A DNA stretch of 64,000 bases from contig NZ_MBPP01000047.1 of NCBI RefSeq assembly GCF_001858325.1, positions 1-64,000 on the forward strand. Direction: 5' to 3'. This DNA is from Marinobacter sp. AC-23 (lineage in GTDB: Bacteria; Pseudomonadota; Gammaproteobacteria; Pseudomonadales; Oleiphilaceae). The notes under the pieces were generated by a model that saw only the letters and a list, made by a program, of their open reading frames with translations, did not search any database and was not told where the DNA came from. A program made the translations under genes and the position numbers. Shown here piece after piece: positions 10,770 to 19,880 of the stretch; the stretch's first letter is position 1, and each line of letters begins with the position of its first letter.

Positions 10770-11322
10770 AACCTGGAACGCCGTGGTTGGAAGCGCATTC
10801 TTCCAGTCCGGCGCAACGTCGCTTTCTGGTGGCAATACTGGCGATCGATCGCACATCCTATTATGCGATCATTCTGGCCATGGGTCTGATGACGCTACTG
10901 GTATCGGCCCAGGTTTTTGCTCGCTTTGTGTTATCCACTTCCATTGACTCAGCGGATGAGCTGTCGCGCTTGTTCTTCGTCTGGGCGATCTTTCTAGCCA
11001 TTCCACATGGCATCAAAGTCGGCATACACGTAGGTATTGACGCGGTCGCCAGCTTATTTTCCGAGACGTTTCAGCGGCACTTGGCTCGTTTAATGGCCTT
11101 AGCCAGTGCCTTTTGATGGTGGCCTTGGTGTGGCTGTCTCTGGGCGCGGTGGGAGATAAATGGCAGCAGCTAATGCCCACGGTTCCAGTGACCGCCGCCG
11201 TTTTCTATATAGCCGTGTTGATTAGTGCCGGACATAGCCTGCTGCACCTGATCGCGCAGGTTTTCGAGATCGAACCACTTCCCAGCGCTCCCGCAGCGAG
11301 TAAGGAAGGAGAGACCTCATGA
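10766..11322 (+). CDS. dctQ: TRAP small permease, DctQ family, one frameshift
   Basis: This is the four-helix small membrane subunit of the TRAP transporter. The first frame (from ATG 10766) ends at TGA 11114-11116 after two to three helices. Adding one T to the TTTT run at 11111-11114 continues the protein as ...ASAFLMVALVWLSLGAV... to 11322, about 185 residues and four helices, which is the usual size. The motif around ARFVLSTSIDSADELSRLFFVWAIF is typical of the family. It overlaps dctP upstream by four bases and dctM downstream in an ATGA arrangement. No other damage is seen, so a sequencing error is likely. Confidence 0.82.
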
Positions 11323-12598
11323 CGTTAGCTATTGTTTTCACTTTCCTGATTTTCGCCTTGCTGCGCATGCCGCTCGCCTTTGCCCTCGGCCTGGCTTCGC
11401 TGGTCGGACTCTTCGTCGGCGATATGGATTTTTCGATCATGCCCCAGCGCATGATGCACTCCATCGACAACTTCCCATTAATGGCTATCCCGCTATTTAT
11501 GCTGGCCGGTGAATTGATGGTCGCCGCAGGCATTCTGCAACGCCTGGTCGATTTCGCCAACTCGCTGGTCGGTCGCGTGCATGGAGCCTGGCCCATGTGG
11601 CGATTCTCGCCGGCATGGTGCTCGCCGCCGTCAGCGGCGCTGCTGTAGCCAGCGCCAGTGCATTGGGAAGCGCCCTGATACCCTCTATGCGCGAGAAATA
11701 TGGCACCGGATACAGCAGTGCGGTGGTGGCCTCTGCCGCCAACCTTGGAGCCATTATTCCGCCCAGCAACGCCATGATCGTCTATGCGTTGATGGCAGGC
11801 TCCAGTGTTTCCGTCGGCGGACTCTTCATGGCCGGTGTGGTACCGGGCATCATTCTGGCGATTGGTTTCATGGGGCTTGCCTCGTTCATTTCGGCACGTC
11901 GGCGCTACCCCCTGACCGAAGGCAGCATCGGGCTGAAGCAAACCCTGATCCAGACCTGGCGCGCCCTGCCCATCCTTTTGATGCCCGTCGTGATCGTCGG
12001 CGGTATCGTCGCGGGCGCGTTTACCGCTACCGAAGGCGCAGCAATTGCCGTGGTCTACGCGCTGTTGATGGGATTTTTCGTCACACGCCAGCTACGACTT
12101 TCCGATCTGCCCAAGGCCATGTTCAGAGCTGCAATAACCGCTGCCATGGTGGGTGCCCTGATTGCCTTTGCCTCCACCATGACCTTCGCCTTCACCATCG
12201 ACTTGATACCGATGCAGTTGGCCAGTTGGTTGCAGGACTTCACCTCCGATCCGATGACTTTCATGCTATTGGTTATGGGTCTGTTGATCTTGGTGGGCAT
12301 GTTCATCGAATCAAACGCCGCATTCATCATGCTGGTACCGCTGCTGTCACCAATCGCCCTGTCGTACGGCATTGACCCTTTGTTATTCGGCTTCCTGTTC
12401 GTGATGAATCTGGTGGTCGGCATGATGACACCACCGGTAGGCGTACTGCTGTTCGTGATGTGCGGCATTTCGCAGATCAGCCTCAATGAACTAATGAAGA
12501 GCGCCTGGCCTTTTATTGTTTTCCAGTATGTGGTGCTGGCCGCATGCTTGATCTTCCCCGGCATCGTCACTTGGTTGCCCAGAGCGCTTGGCTATTGA
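11319..12598 (+). CDS. dctM: TRAP large permease, DctM family, one frameshift
   Basis: This is the large, about 12-helix transport subunit that uses a sodium gradient. The frame from ATG 11319 is lost near 11586, where GGAGCCTGG should read GGAGGCCTGG; adding one G rejoins it to the frame ending at 12598 and gives about 426 residues, normal for DctM. Typical blocks are PLFMLAGELM, the NLGAIIPPSNAMIVYA loop after the break, and MTPPVGVLLFV near the C terminus. It is the last gene of a dctPQM operon; the racemase-family gene starts 42 bases on and may be cotranscribed. Confidence 0.85.
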
Positions 12599-12640
12599 GC
12601 CAAGCCCGACGCCCTCATTATAAAAAGCAAAGAGCTTGCC

Positions 12641-13405
12641 ATGAAACTGCTAGTCATCAATCCTAATATTTCCCAAGACGTGACTCGCCTGATCGAGAAT
12701 GAAGCCTCTCGCAGCATTCGTTCAGCAACCGAATTGACCATGGCCACCGCCCGTTTTGGCGTGGCCTATATAGAGACCCGAGCAGAAGCCTTGATCGGCG
12801 GCTATGCCTCCATGCAAATCGCAGCGGAACATTATGAACAGCACGACGCCATCGTGGTCGCCGCTTTCGGCGATCCTGGGCTTAACGCCTTGCGCGAGAT
12901 CATGCCGATCCCTGTGGTGGGCATGACCGAGGCAGCCCTGATGAGTGCGTGCCAGCACGGTGGGCGCTTCTCGGTCATTGCTATTTCGCAACGTATCCAG
13001 GCCTGGTACCGCGAATGCATCGCATCTCACGGCCTCGAAGGGCGACTGGCGAGCATTCGCGCCCTGGACGAGCCGTTGCAGCATATTGGCCGGGTACAGG
13101 AAAATCAGGGCGAGCGCCTGATTGAACTAGGCCGCCGCGCGGTAAAAGAGGATGGCGCAGACGTGCTGATCCTCGCTGGTGCGCCTCTTGCCGGCTTGGC
13201 TCGCTCAGTGTCCGACCGGATGCCGGTACCGACCATCGACGGTGTAACCTGCGCCTTGATTCAGGCTCAGGCCATGGTCGACATGGCAGCCAGGACGCCC
13301 TCTGCCGGCAGCTATACTCAGCCCCCGACCAAGCCATGCCAAGGCCTCGGCTCTGCGCTTGCTGCTTTGGTGGGCCGCCAGCCGATGGATGAACCACTTA
13401 CTTGA
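12641..13405 (+). CDS. Asp/Glu/hydantoin racemase-family protein lacking the usual cysteines
   Basis: A 254-residue member of the hydantoin/allantoin racemase group of the Asp/Glu racemase superfamily, starting with the typical LLVINPN strand and carrying FGDPGL and GRFSVIAISQR blocks. In characterised hydantoin racemases a cysteine precedes FGDPGL-type motifs and another lies in an LGCAGM-type motif. Here both aligned positions are alanine (VAAFGDPGL and LAGAPLAGL), so two-base proton exchange as in canonical racemases is doubtful. It could use other residues or have another role, such as a lyase or decarboxylase. It lies between the TRAP genes and the GntR regulator in a cluster with a hydantoinase, so its substrate is likely a ureide or related chiral compound. 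The gene is intact. Confidence 0.75.
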   Translation: MKLLVINPNISQDVTRLIENEASRSIRSATELTMATARFGVAYIETRAEALIGGYASMQIAAEHYEQHDAIVVAAFGDPGLNALREIMPIPVVGMTEAALMSACQHGGRFSVIAISQRIQAWYRECIASHGLEGRLASIRALDEPLQHIGRVQENQGERLIELGRRAVKEDGADVLILAGAPLAGLARSVSDRMPVPTIDGVTCALIQAQAMVDMAARTPSAGSYTQPPTKPCQGLGSALAALVGRQPMDEPLT

Positions 13406-13485
13406 TCACCAAGCGTTTATGCTAAGTGCTACCGCAGCAAGCCTCTTCAGGGACTTGTTTCACTATTTATCAGGAGGTTTTGCGC

Positions 13486-14190
13486 ATGAGCACAACGAAC
13501 AACACTCTCCTAACATCTGACACCGCTGAAACGATGCCTCATCCGCGTCGCATTCAGTTCACTTCTCTGGCACAGGAAGCCTACAAGGTACTACAGCAGA
13601 TGATCGTTCACGGCGAGTTGGCACCAGGTGCACGCATCGTTGAGCCTGAGCTGTGCGAACAACTTCAGATTTCCCGAACCCCGCTGCGCGAAGCAATCCG
13701 CATGCTGTCTAGTGACGGTCTGGTCGCTAGACGGCACAACCGAAACGCTGTGGTGACACTTATCGATTCCCGGGAGCTCGAACATCTGTTTGAGGCCGAA
13801 GCCGGTATTGAGGGTCTTGCCGCGGGGTTAGCCGCAAGCCGAATGACCAACACTGACCTCAAACAGCTGGAAACACTGCAGGAGCGTCTAGAGAAGCTTC
13901 AGGCGAAAGGCGACCGCGCCGCTTATTTTGCGCTCAACCAACGTATCCATGCCCTGCTGGTGGCGGGAGCCAAGAATCCTGTGCTGGAGGAAACCCATCG
14001 GCGCTTGCTCGGTCGCCTTGAGCGGGCCCGTTATCTGGCTCTGGATAGCATTGACCGCTGGCAAGAGTCTACCGACGAACACCGTGCCATTCTGGAGGCG
14101 CTCAAGGATCGCAACGGCGAACTCGCTCAACGCCTGTTATCTGATCACGTTCGGCACACCGGTGAAGCCATTACTGATAGCAATCGTTAA
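13486..14190 (+). CDS. GntR-family regulator with FCD domain
   Basis: A 234-residue transcription factor. Residues about 25-90 form the GntR winged helix (LAQEAYKVLQQMIVHGEL, then QISRTPLREAIRMLSSDGLV), and the remainder is an all-helical FCD ligand-binding domain with histidines in NQRIHALL, DEHRAIL and SDHVRHTG that could bind a metal. ATG 13486 is chosen because a strong AGGAGG lies at 13472-13477; the open frame extends further upstream without a ribosome site. The regulator sits in the middle of the TRAP/hydantoinase cluster on the same strand and is the likely local regulator, sensing an organic acid. The gene is intact. Confidence 0.9.
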   Translation: MSTTNNTLLTSDTAETMPHPRRIQFTSLAQEAYKVLQQMIVHGELAPGARIVEPELCEQLQISRTPLREAIRMLSSDGLVARRHNRNAVVTLIDSRELEHLFEAEAGIEGLAAGLAASRMTNTDLKQLETLQERLEKLQAKGDRAAYFALNQRIHALLVAGAKNPVLEETHRRLLGRLERARYLALDSIDRWQESTDEHRAILEALKDRNGELAQRLLSDHVRHTGEAITDSNR

Positions 14191-14272
14191 TGTGAAGACA
14201 ACCCGTAGAGACCTGGAATGATCGGGCCGCGACCCGCTACAACTAAAACGATAACAACAAGAGGACTGCCGC

Positions 14273-15595
14273 ATGGACAACACAAACAACACCTCAGCAT
14301 CGCGGGATAGTCTCCAGCCGGTGGCGGAGGCACAACGGCCGATGACTCAGAGCAGCTATGCCCTGGTCTTCTGGTCGTCGGGCATCATCGTCCAGATCAT
14401 GGTGATCGGGCTGTACTTGTTGCATCCGGTAGGCGCTCTGAATTTCGTTCAGGTCATTGTGGCGGGGGTGGTTGCCAGTATATTGGTCGCCCTGTTGATG
14501 ACGCTACAGGGGCATGCCGGCATGCGATACGGCATTCCGTTCATCGTTCAGGGGCGAACGGCATTCGGCACTCAAGGTACCAAGGTCGTCGCCAGCTTGA
14601 GATGCATACCGGCTATTGCCTGGAACGGCATCGGCACTTGGATTGGTGCCCTTGCCCTGGAGCAGGTCACAACGAGTTTGTTCGAGCTCGGCAATGTCTG
14701 GGTTTATTTCTTCTTTCTATTGATCCTGCAGAGTTTGCTGGCCTATCGCGGCGTGGGTACGATCACCCGATTCAATGGCGCGATGTCGCTGATCATTTTC
14801 GCCATGCTGTTGTATTTCTTCTATATAGTATTTGCAGAAGGTAACATCGATTTTTCAACTGCCTCGGAAGTACCCGGGTCCTGGGGGCTGCTGTGGATCG
14901 CCGGCATGATGGCGGCCTTCGCCAACTGGACGACCGTTATTCTCAACAGCTCTGACTTGACCCGCCAGGTCAATCCGCGGGGGCGTTCTATTTTGCGCGT
15001 CAGCGCAATTGCCAACTTCTTCGGCGTCATCCCTCCATGGCTATTCATGATTCTGTCCGGAATGCTGATCGGTCTGGCAACCGGTAGCACCGATCCGATC
15101 GCCGGTCTCGTCGAACTGGCACCTAATCCGGTGTTTGGCATTGTGCTGCTGGTGTTCATCATCCTGGCGCAGATTACCTCGAACCTCACCCTCAATATTT
15201 TGCCGCCGGCACTTGCCTTCCAGGACATCTTCAAGATTTCCTGGCATGCCGGAATTATTTTGGTCGCCGTGCTCTCGGTGGTGACGGCCCCCTGGCATTT
15301 GTTCTCCAGTGATTACTTCTTCAAGTTCCAGAACTTCTATGCGAGTTTTTTAGGGCCGGCCACCGCCATCATGCTGGCGGACTATTTCATCATCCGCAGA
15401 ACTCAGCTCGATGTGGAAAAGCTCTACGATAACAAAACCTATCGCTATTCACGTGGATTCAGTCTACCAGGCATGCTGTCTCTGGTAGCCGGCGCGGTGG
15501 CGTCCTTCGTGTTTCTCGACTATTCATGGCTGGTGGGCTTTCCCTTTACCCTGGTGCTCTTTCTGGTCGTCAAGAAAATCGGATCGAATGGATAG
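14273..15595 (+). CDS. NCS1-family nucleobase/hydantoin/allantoin permease
   Basis: A 440-residue integral membrane protein of the nucleobase:cation symporter-1 family (Mhp1/CodB/PucI type), with about 12 helices. Family features include the GMRYGIPFIVQGRTAFGTQG loop after helix 2, the IPAIAWNGIGTWIGALAL helix 3 region, and ANWTTVILNSSDLTR in the helix 6 region. Known substrates include hydantoins, allantoin, uracil and cytosine; the hydantoinase two genes downstream makes a cyclic ureide most likely. GAGGACTGCCGC precedes ATG 14273. It is intact, so this cluster has two independent importers. Confidence 0.87.
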   Translation: MDNTNNTSASRDSLQPVAEAQRPMTQSSYALVFWSSGIIVQIMVIGLYLLHPVGALNFVQVIVAGVVASILVALLMTLQGHAGMRYGIPFIVQGRTAFGTQGTKVVASLRCIPAIAWNGIGTWIGALALEQVTTSLFELGNVWVYFFFLLILQSLLAYRGVGTITRFNGAMSLIIFAMLLYFFYIVFAEGNIDFSTASEVPGSWGLLWIAGMMAAFANWTTVILNSSDLTRQVNPRGRSILRVSAIANFFGVIPPWLFMILSGMLIGLATGSTDPIAGLVELAPNPVFGIVLLVFIILAQITSNLTLNILPPALAFQDIFKISWHAGIILVAVLSVVTAPWHLFSSDYFFKFQNFYASFLGPATAIMLADYFIIRRTQLDVEKLYDNKTYRYSRGFSLPGMLSLVAGAVASFVFLDYSWLVGFPFTLVLFLVVKKIGSNG

Positions 15596-15603
15596 ATGCC
15601 GTG

Positions 15604-16011
15604 ATGAAAGAAGACGATTTCAAAGTACGCATGTTCGTGAATGGTCAGGCGCTGGCTGGCGGTTCCATAAACTTCGCTCTGGAAGGCGCCGCGTTTCTGG
15701 GCAGGGTCAGGACTGCGGGTAAATATCGTTTCTATTCCGTTCGAGACGAATTTCCCGGGCTTTTGTCGGTGTTGAATGACGGGCAGAAGATACCGGGTGA
15801 GCTCTATGAGGTCTCCTACGCCCAGCTACGCGAAAGCCTGTTGCCGAATGAGCCCGCGGAGCTGGAACTCACGGTCATAGAGCTGGAAGACGGATCCGGT
15901 TCACTAAGCATGTGCTTGAGAGAGTCGGCAGTCAGGCTGCCGGCGGTAGTGGATATCACGGCAAGTGGGGGTTGGCTTGCCTATTTGGAAAGTCGGCAGT
16001 CGAAGCGCTGA
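15604..16011 (+). CDS. Allophanate hydrolase-related protein (AtzF C-terminal domain, stand-alone)
   Basis: A 135-residue protein that resembles the small C-terminal domain of allophanate hydrolase, a gamma-glutamylcyclotransferase-like fold (MFVNGQALAGGSINFALEGA near the N terminus, PGLLSVLNDGQKIPGELYEV in the centre). There is no amidase domain. Stand-alone versions of unknown activity are known beside ureide and nucleobase genes. ATG 15604 is preferred; the open frame upstream overlaps the permease and has no plausible start. It lies 8 bases after the permease stop and 59 bases before the hydantoinase, in what looks like one operon. The function is inferred from context. Confidence 0.75.
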   Translation: MKEDDFKVRMFVNGQALAGGSINFALEGAAFLGRVRTAGKYRFYSVRDEFPGLLSVLNDGQKIPGELYEVSYAQLRESLLPNEPAELELTVIELEDGSGSLSMCLRESAVRLPAVVDITASGGWLAYLESRQSKR

Positions 16012-16070
16012 AAGAGAAACAGGGTGTGCCGCAGGCCAGCATCCACAACGAATATAAAGGTAACAACGTC

Positions 16071-17498
16071 ATGAACTTCGATACATTGATTAAAAACGGC
16101 CGGATCATTACCGCTGTAGACTGTTACTACGCCGATATCGCCATCAAGGCGGGGCGCATCGTGGCACTCGGTCATGAGCTGGGCGCGGCGACTGAGGTCA
16201 TCGATGCTGAAGGATTATGGGTATTGCCCGGCGGCATCGACGCGCATTGCCATCTGGATCAACCACTCGGCGACGGTGCGGTAATGGCCGACGGCTTTTA
16301 CAGCGGTACCCGTTCCGCGGCTTGCGGTGGCACCACCACCGTGATGCCCTTTGCTGCCCAGCAAAAGGGCCAAAGCTTGCGTGCCGCGGTGGACGATTAT
16401 CATCGCCGCAGCGATGGCCAGGCTTTCATTGACTACGCTTTCCACATGATCGTTTGCGATCCTACCGAAACGGTGTTGAAGGAGGAGCTCCCAGCGCTGA
16501 TCAAAGAGGGCTATACCTCTTTCAAGATCTACATGACCTACGATGATCTCAAACTCAACGATCGGGAGATTCTCAATGTTCTGGCGCTGGCGCGACGCGA
16601 GGGCGCTATGGTCATGGTGCACGCGGAAAACGCTGACTGCATCGCCTACTTGACCGAGCTTCTCACTGAGAGCGGCAACACTGGGCCTTATTATCATGGC
16701 GTAGCACATTCGAGCATTGGCGAGCGTGAGGCGTCCCATCGCGCGATTTCGCTGGCCGAGCTGGTCGACGTGCCGGTTCTGATCGTGCATGTTTCCGGCA
16801 CTGAAACCATCGAGCAGATTCGTTGGGCACAGAACCGTGGGTTACGCGTCTATGGTGAGACCTGCCCTCAGTATCTGATGCTCACGGCCAAGGATCTGGA
16901 TCGTGACGGGTTCGAAGGTGCCAAGTATGTCTGCAGCCCGCCGCCCCGGGATCCGGCAGCCCAAGAGGCGGTTTGGCAAGGGCTCGAATCCGGCGTTTTT
17001 CAGGTGTTCTCCTCGGACCATGCACCGTTTCGCTTCGAGGATGACAAGGGCAAGAAGCTGCACGGCGAACACGCCCATTTTGAACACATCCCCAACGGCA
17101 TTCCCGGGCTTGAGACGCGTCTGCCGATTCTGTTTTCTGAAGGGGTGGTCAAAGAGCGTATCGACGTTACCCGTTTCGTCGCGCTGACCGCGACCAACCC
17201 CGCCAAAATCTATGGGCTATATCCACGCAAAGGCACCATTGCTATCGGCAGTGACGCCGACCTGACGTTATGGGACCCGACGGCAAAAAGCACCATACGC
17301 AACGCCGAGTTGCATCACGCCGTGGACTATACCCCTTACGAGGGGCTTGAGCTGACCGGCCGCCCCATGCTTACGCTATGCCGCGGTCGGGTAGTATCTC
17401 GCGCCGGCAAGCCCGAGAGCGAGGCCGGTTACGGTGAGTTTCTAAAGTGCGACAAACCCCGGCCGGCGCGCCCGCGCGGCAACGCCAAAGGCTTCTGA
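16071..17498 (+). CDS. hydA: Dihydropyrimidinase/hydantoinase
   Basis: A 475-residue cyclic amidohydrolase that opens hydantoin, dihydropyrimidine or similar imide rings. The binuclear metal site is visible: HCHLD near the N terminus, the carboxylatable lysine in SFKIYMTYDD, histidines in VHAENAD and VHVSGTE, and the catalytic aspartate in SSDHAP. Length and motif order match D-hydantoinases and bacterial dihydropyrimidinases. ATG 16071 is chosen; the frame is open back to 15912 but this overlaps the previous gene and is not family-like. It lies 2 bases before the FAH-family gene. Related imidases and phenylhydantoinases cannot be separated from sequence alone. No N-carbamoyl hydrolase gene is seen in the window. 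Confidence 0.88.
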   Translation: MNFDTLIKNGRIITAVDCYYADIAIKAGRIVALGHELGAATEVIDAEGLWVLPGGIDAHCHLDQPLGDGAVMADGFYSGTRSAACGGTTTVMPFAAQQKGQSLRAAVDDYHRRSDGQAFIDYAFHMIVCDPTETVLKEELPALIKEGYTSFKIYMTYDDLKLNDREILNVLALARREGAMVMVHAENADCIAYLTELLTESGNTGPYYHGVAHSSIGEREASHRAISLAELVDVPVLIVHVSGTETIEQIRWAQNRGLRVYGETCPQYLMLTAKDLDRDGFEGAKYVCSPPPRDPAAQEAVWQGLESGVFQVFSSDHAPFRFEDDKGKKLHGEHAHFEHIPNGIPGLETRLPILFSEGVVKERIDVTRFVALTATNPAKIYGLYPRKGTIAIGSDADLTLWDPTAKSTIRNAELHHAVDYTPYEGLELTGRPMLTLCRGRVVSRAGKPESEAGYGEFLKCDKPRPARPRGNAKGF

Positions 17499-17500
17499 TC

Positions 17501-18262
17501 ATGACCCCAGACGAGATCGTAACCGCCGGCGCTCAGCGCTTGGTCGACGCCTACGAACGGCACACGCAGATTCCGCTGCCCGAGGATATTTCACTGACCG
17601 AAGCGCAGGACGCCTATGCCATTCAGGAGCGGGTATCGGCGCATTTGGGTACGCCCTCGGGCTGGAAACTCGGTGGAATTATCAAGGGCGAGGTGCCACG
17701 TTTCTCGCGGTTGTTCAGTGAACGGAGCCGCCACTCACCGGCGCGGCTAGCGCGGAATGACTACCATAGGGTGTTTCTCGAACCGGAACTGGCCGTAGTG
17801 TTGGGAGGCGACTTACCAGCACGGGACACACCCTACACATTGGAGGAGATAGCCGCTCAAGTCGCCAGTCTGCACGCGGCGATCGAGGTGGTCGATAGCC
17901 GGTTTAAAAGCTGGCCCGAGGTGCCGCCATTGTGGCAACTCGCCGATGGTTTGAGTCATGGCAGTTTCGTGTTGGGCAGCGGTGTCGATGGCGGAAATTT
18001 GCGGCAAATGAAAGACGCCGCCTATCGCTTGACGCTAAACGGTGACGTCGCCTTGTCGGGCCGTGGTGGTCACCCCGGCGGCGATCCCGCGCTGCTGTTG
18101 ATGCAGATGATCAACACCCGTATTGCCGCCAGTGGTGTGGGGTTTCAAGCAGGTGAAGTGATCACCACCGGCACCTTCAATGGCGTACTGGAAATGCAAC
18201 GCGGCCATAATGCTCGATTGGTGTTCGAAGAGATAGGCGAGGTGGAGTTGATCTTGGATTAG
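17501..18262 (+). CDS. FAH/2-keto-4-pentenoate hydratase-family protein
   Basis: A 253-residue protein of the MhpD/fumarylacetoacetate hydrolase superfamily, whose members hydrate or decarboxylate 2-keto-enoic acids using a bound divalent metal. The metal-site glutamates are suggested by FLEPELAVVLGGDL and HAAIEVVDSRF, and the C terminus has ITTGTFNGVLEMQRG where many members have TTGT(C/S)TG. ATG 17501 follows the hydantoinase stop by 2 bases. In this cluster it probably handles the carbon skeleton left after ring opening. The substrate cannot be named. Confidence 0.8.
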   Translation: MTPDEIVTAGAQRLVDAYERHTQIPLPEDISLTEAQDAYAIQERVSAHLGTPSGWKLGGIIKGEVPRFSRLFSERSRHSPARLARNDYHRVFLEPELAVVLGGDLPARDTPYTLEEIAAQVASLHAAIEVVDSRFKSWPEVPPLWQLADGLSHGSFVLGSGVDGGNLRQMKDAAYRLTLNGDVALSGRGGHPGGDPALLLMQMINTRIAASGVGFQAGEVITTGTFNGVLEMQRGHNARLVFEEIGEVELILD

Positions 18263-18341
18263 CGAAAGCAGGTAATAGAGGCTGCGAATGTTCTAATCGC
18301 CTCCGGCAAACCATGGACCTTACTCCCTCTGGAAGCACCCA

Positions 18342-18664
18342 ATGCGCATAACCTTTTTGGGAAAAGTCGCTGCTGGCGGAATACCACTTTACGGTTGTGG
18401 TTGCGCGACCTTTGCGCGAGAGCCCTGCTTCGCCCTGATCGAATCCGGAACCACCCGCATTCTGATTGATAGCGGTAGGATCTGCACAAACGCTTGGCTC
18501 CCGGCGAGCTGGACGCCATTGTGCTAACGCATTTTCACCCTCATCCTGTACAGGGCCTGTTTCGCCTGTGCTGGAGCAAGAAGCCAAATATCCCGGTGTT
18601 CACTCCGCCTGACCCTGACGGCTGCGCCGATCTATTCCACAGTCACTATCGCTTCAATGAGTAA
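18342..18664 (+). pseudogene. Decayed MBL-fold hydrolase (PhnP-like), truncated
   Basis: The start MRITFLG and the following GGIPLYGCGC segment are typical of PhnP-like metallo-beta-lactamase-fold hydrolases. The frame breaks near 18478-18482. Adding one base continues the protein as ...APGELDAIVLTHFHPHPVQGLF... to a stop at 18662-18664, only about 107 residues against roughly 250 for the family. In addition the HxHxDH metal motif is altered (HFHPHP), so the active site is destroyed. Unlike most other frameshifted genes here this one has several independent lesions and is probably a real pseudogene at the end of the ureide cluster. Confidence 0.7.
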
Positions 18665-18792
18665 CCATTGCCAAATTAGCTTTGACACTGATCGTATACG
18701 AACGACGGCACTTTCAACGCCTGTCGGTTGTCTAGAAGCCCTGAAACGATTCAGCTATCAACTACCCTTGCCTACCTCATTAAAGAGGCTTT

Positions 18793-19791
18793 ATGACATC
18801 TAACATTCCACCATTAAGGGTTGGTTTCATTCTGCTCCCACGGTTCACGCTCAATGCATTCGCCGGGTTCATAGATTCCCTGCGTCTCGCCGCAGATCAA
18901 GGTGGGCGAAGCCGTAAGATTCATTGCAGCTGGGAAATCATGGGAACGAAGCCAGTAACGTCAAGCTGCGGGATTGAGGTTCTTCCGAGGGTGCCGTATC
19001 AGGATGTAGGCGACTTCACCCATATCGCTATTTGTGGTGGTAATAGCTATTTAGATCTCGAAGAAGACAAGGATTTAAGCTTGTACCTAAAAAAAGCCAG
19101 TCGTTCAGGGGTCAAGTTGGTTGGGGTTTGCACGGGCACCTTTGCCATAGCGCGCGCCGATCTTCTGAAGGGGGAGCGTGTCTGTGTTCACTGGAATGTA
19201 ATCAACGAGTTTCGTCAGCAGTTTCCACATATTGATGCTACACCTGATCGTATTTTCCTGCAGTCGGCACGTGTCATTACATGCGCAGGCTCCTCCGGTG
19301 CCACGGATATGGCCCTACATCTAATACGCCAGTTCTGCGGTTCAGAAAAAGCACAGCAAGCAATTCGGCATATGATCCTCACCGGTGTGCGTATGTCCAA
19401 CTCACCACAAACTCATTTTTTCGAGGCCATCCATGACATCCGTGACGAGCGGGTACGCGTAGCCGTACTAACCATGGAGCAATCCCTTAACAGCAAACTC
19501 AATATTGACAGCCTAGCGGCACATCTCAACATAGGACCACGTCAACTCAATCGTTTATTTCTCCATGAGATGAACATGACAGCCATGCGTTATTTCCGGA
19601 TTATGCGGCTGCGCTATGCCGATTGGCTGCTACGCCACACCAATAGCTCCATCGCCGAAATTGCTGCAGATTGTGGCTTCTCCGATGCGGCTCATTTGTC
19701 ACGCGATTTCACCGCCCACTACGCGAAGAATCCAAGCCTTGCACGGCATACTGATACGGCCAAACTGCCCACTAGTGCTCCGACTGATTAA
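18793..19791 (+). CDS. GlxA-family AraC-type transcriptional regulator
   Basis: A 332-residue regulator with an N-terminal DJ-1/PfpI-like domain (VGFILLPRFTLNAFAGFID at the start, nucleophile-elbow region VGVCTGTFAIA near residues 112-122) and a C-terminal AraC/XylS double helix-turn-helix (about residues 215-315; LNIDSLAAHLNIGPRQLNRLF and SIAEIAADCGFSDAAHLSRDF). GlxA-type regulators commonly activate genes for amines, betaines or amino acids. It lies directly upstream of, and on the same strand as, the second TRAP operon and the proline racemase-like gene, and tandem repeats at 19881-19914 are a plausible binding site. The gene is intact. Confidence 0.9.
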   Translation: MTSNIPPLRVGFILLPRFTLNAFAGFIDSLRLAADQGGRSRKIHCSWEIMGTKPVTSSCGIEVLPRVPYQDVGDFTHIAICGGNSYLDLEEDKDLSLYLKKASRSGVKLVGVCTGTFAIARADLLKGERVCVHWNVINEFRQQFPHIDATPDRIFLQSARVITCAGSSGATDMALHLIRQFCGSEKAQQAIRHMILTGVRMSNSPQTHFFEAIHDIRDERVRVAVLTMEQSLNSKLNIDSLAAHLNIGPRQLNRLFLHEMNMTAMRYFRIMRLRYADWLLRHTNSSIAEIAADCGFSDAAHLSRDFTAHYAKNPSLARHTDTAKLPTSAPTD

Positions 19792-19880
19792 CCCGCATAT
19801 CCACTATGAGTGTCTATTTTTAGCTGACCGCACCCCAACGCTAACTAGCCATGCCTAAACGCTCTTAAACACCCAGCCAT

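Noticed and set aside
10089..10856. A 255-codon minus-strand open frame opposite the first dctP
   Set aside because: Antisense to a complete, well-supported dctP with signal peptide; no family match.
11222..11941. Minus-strand and alternate-frame open frames across the first dctM
   Set aside because: They arise from high-G+C third positions and from the dctM frameshift; DctM motifs lie in the plus-strand frames.
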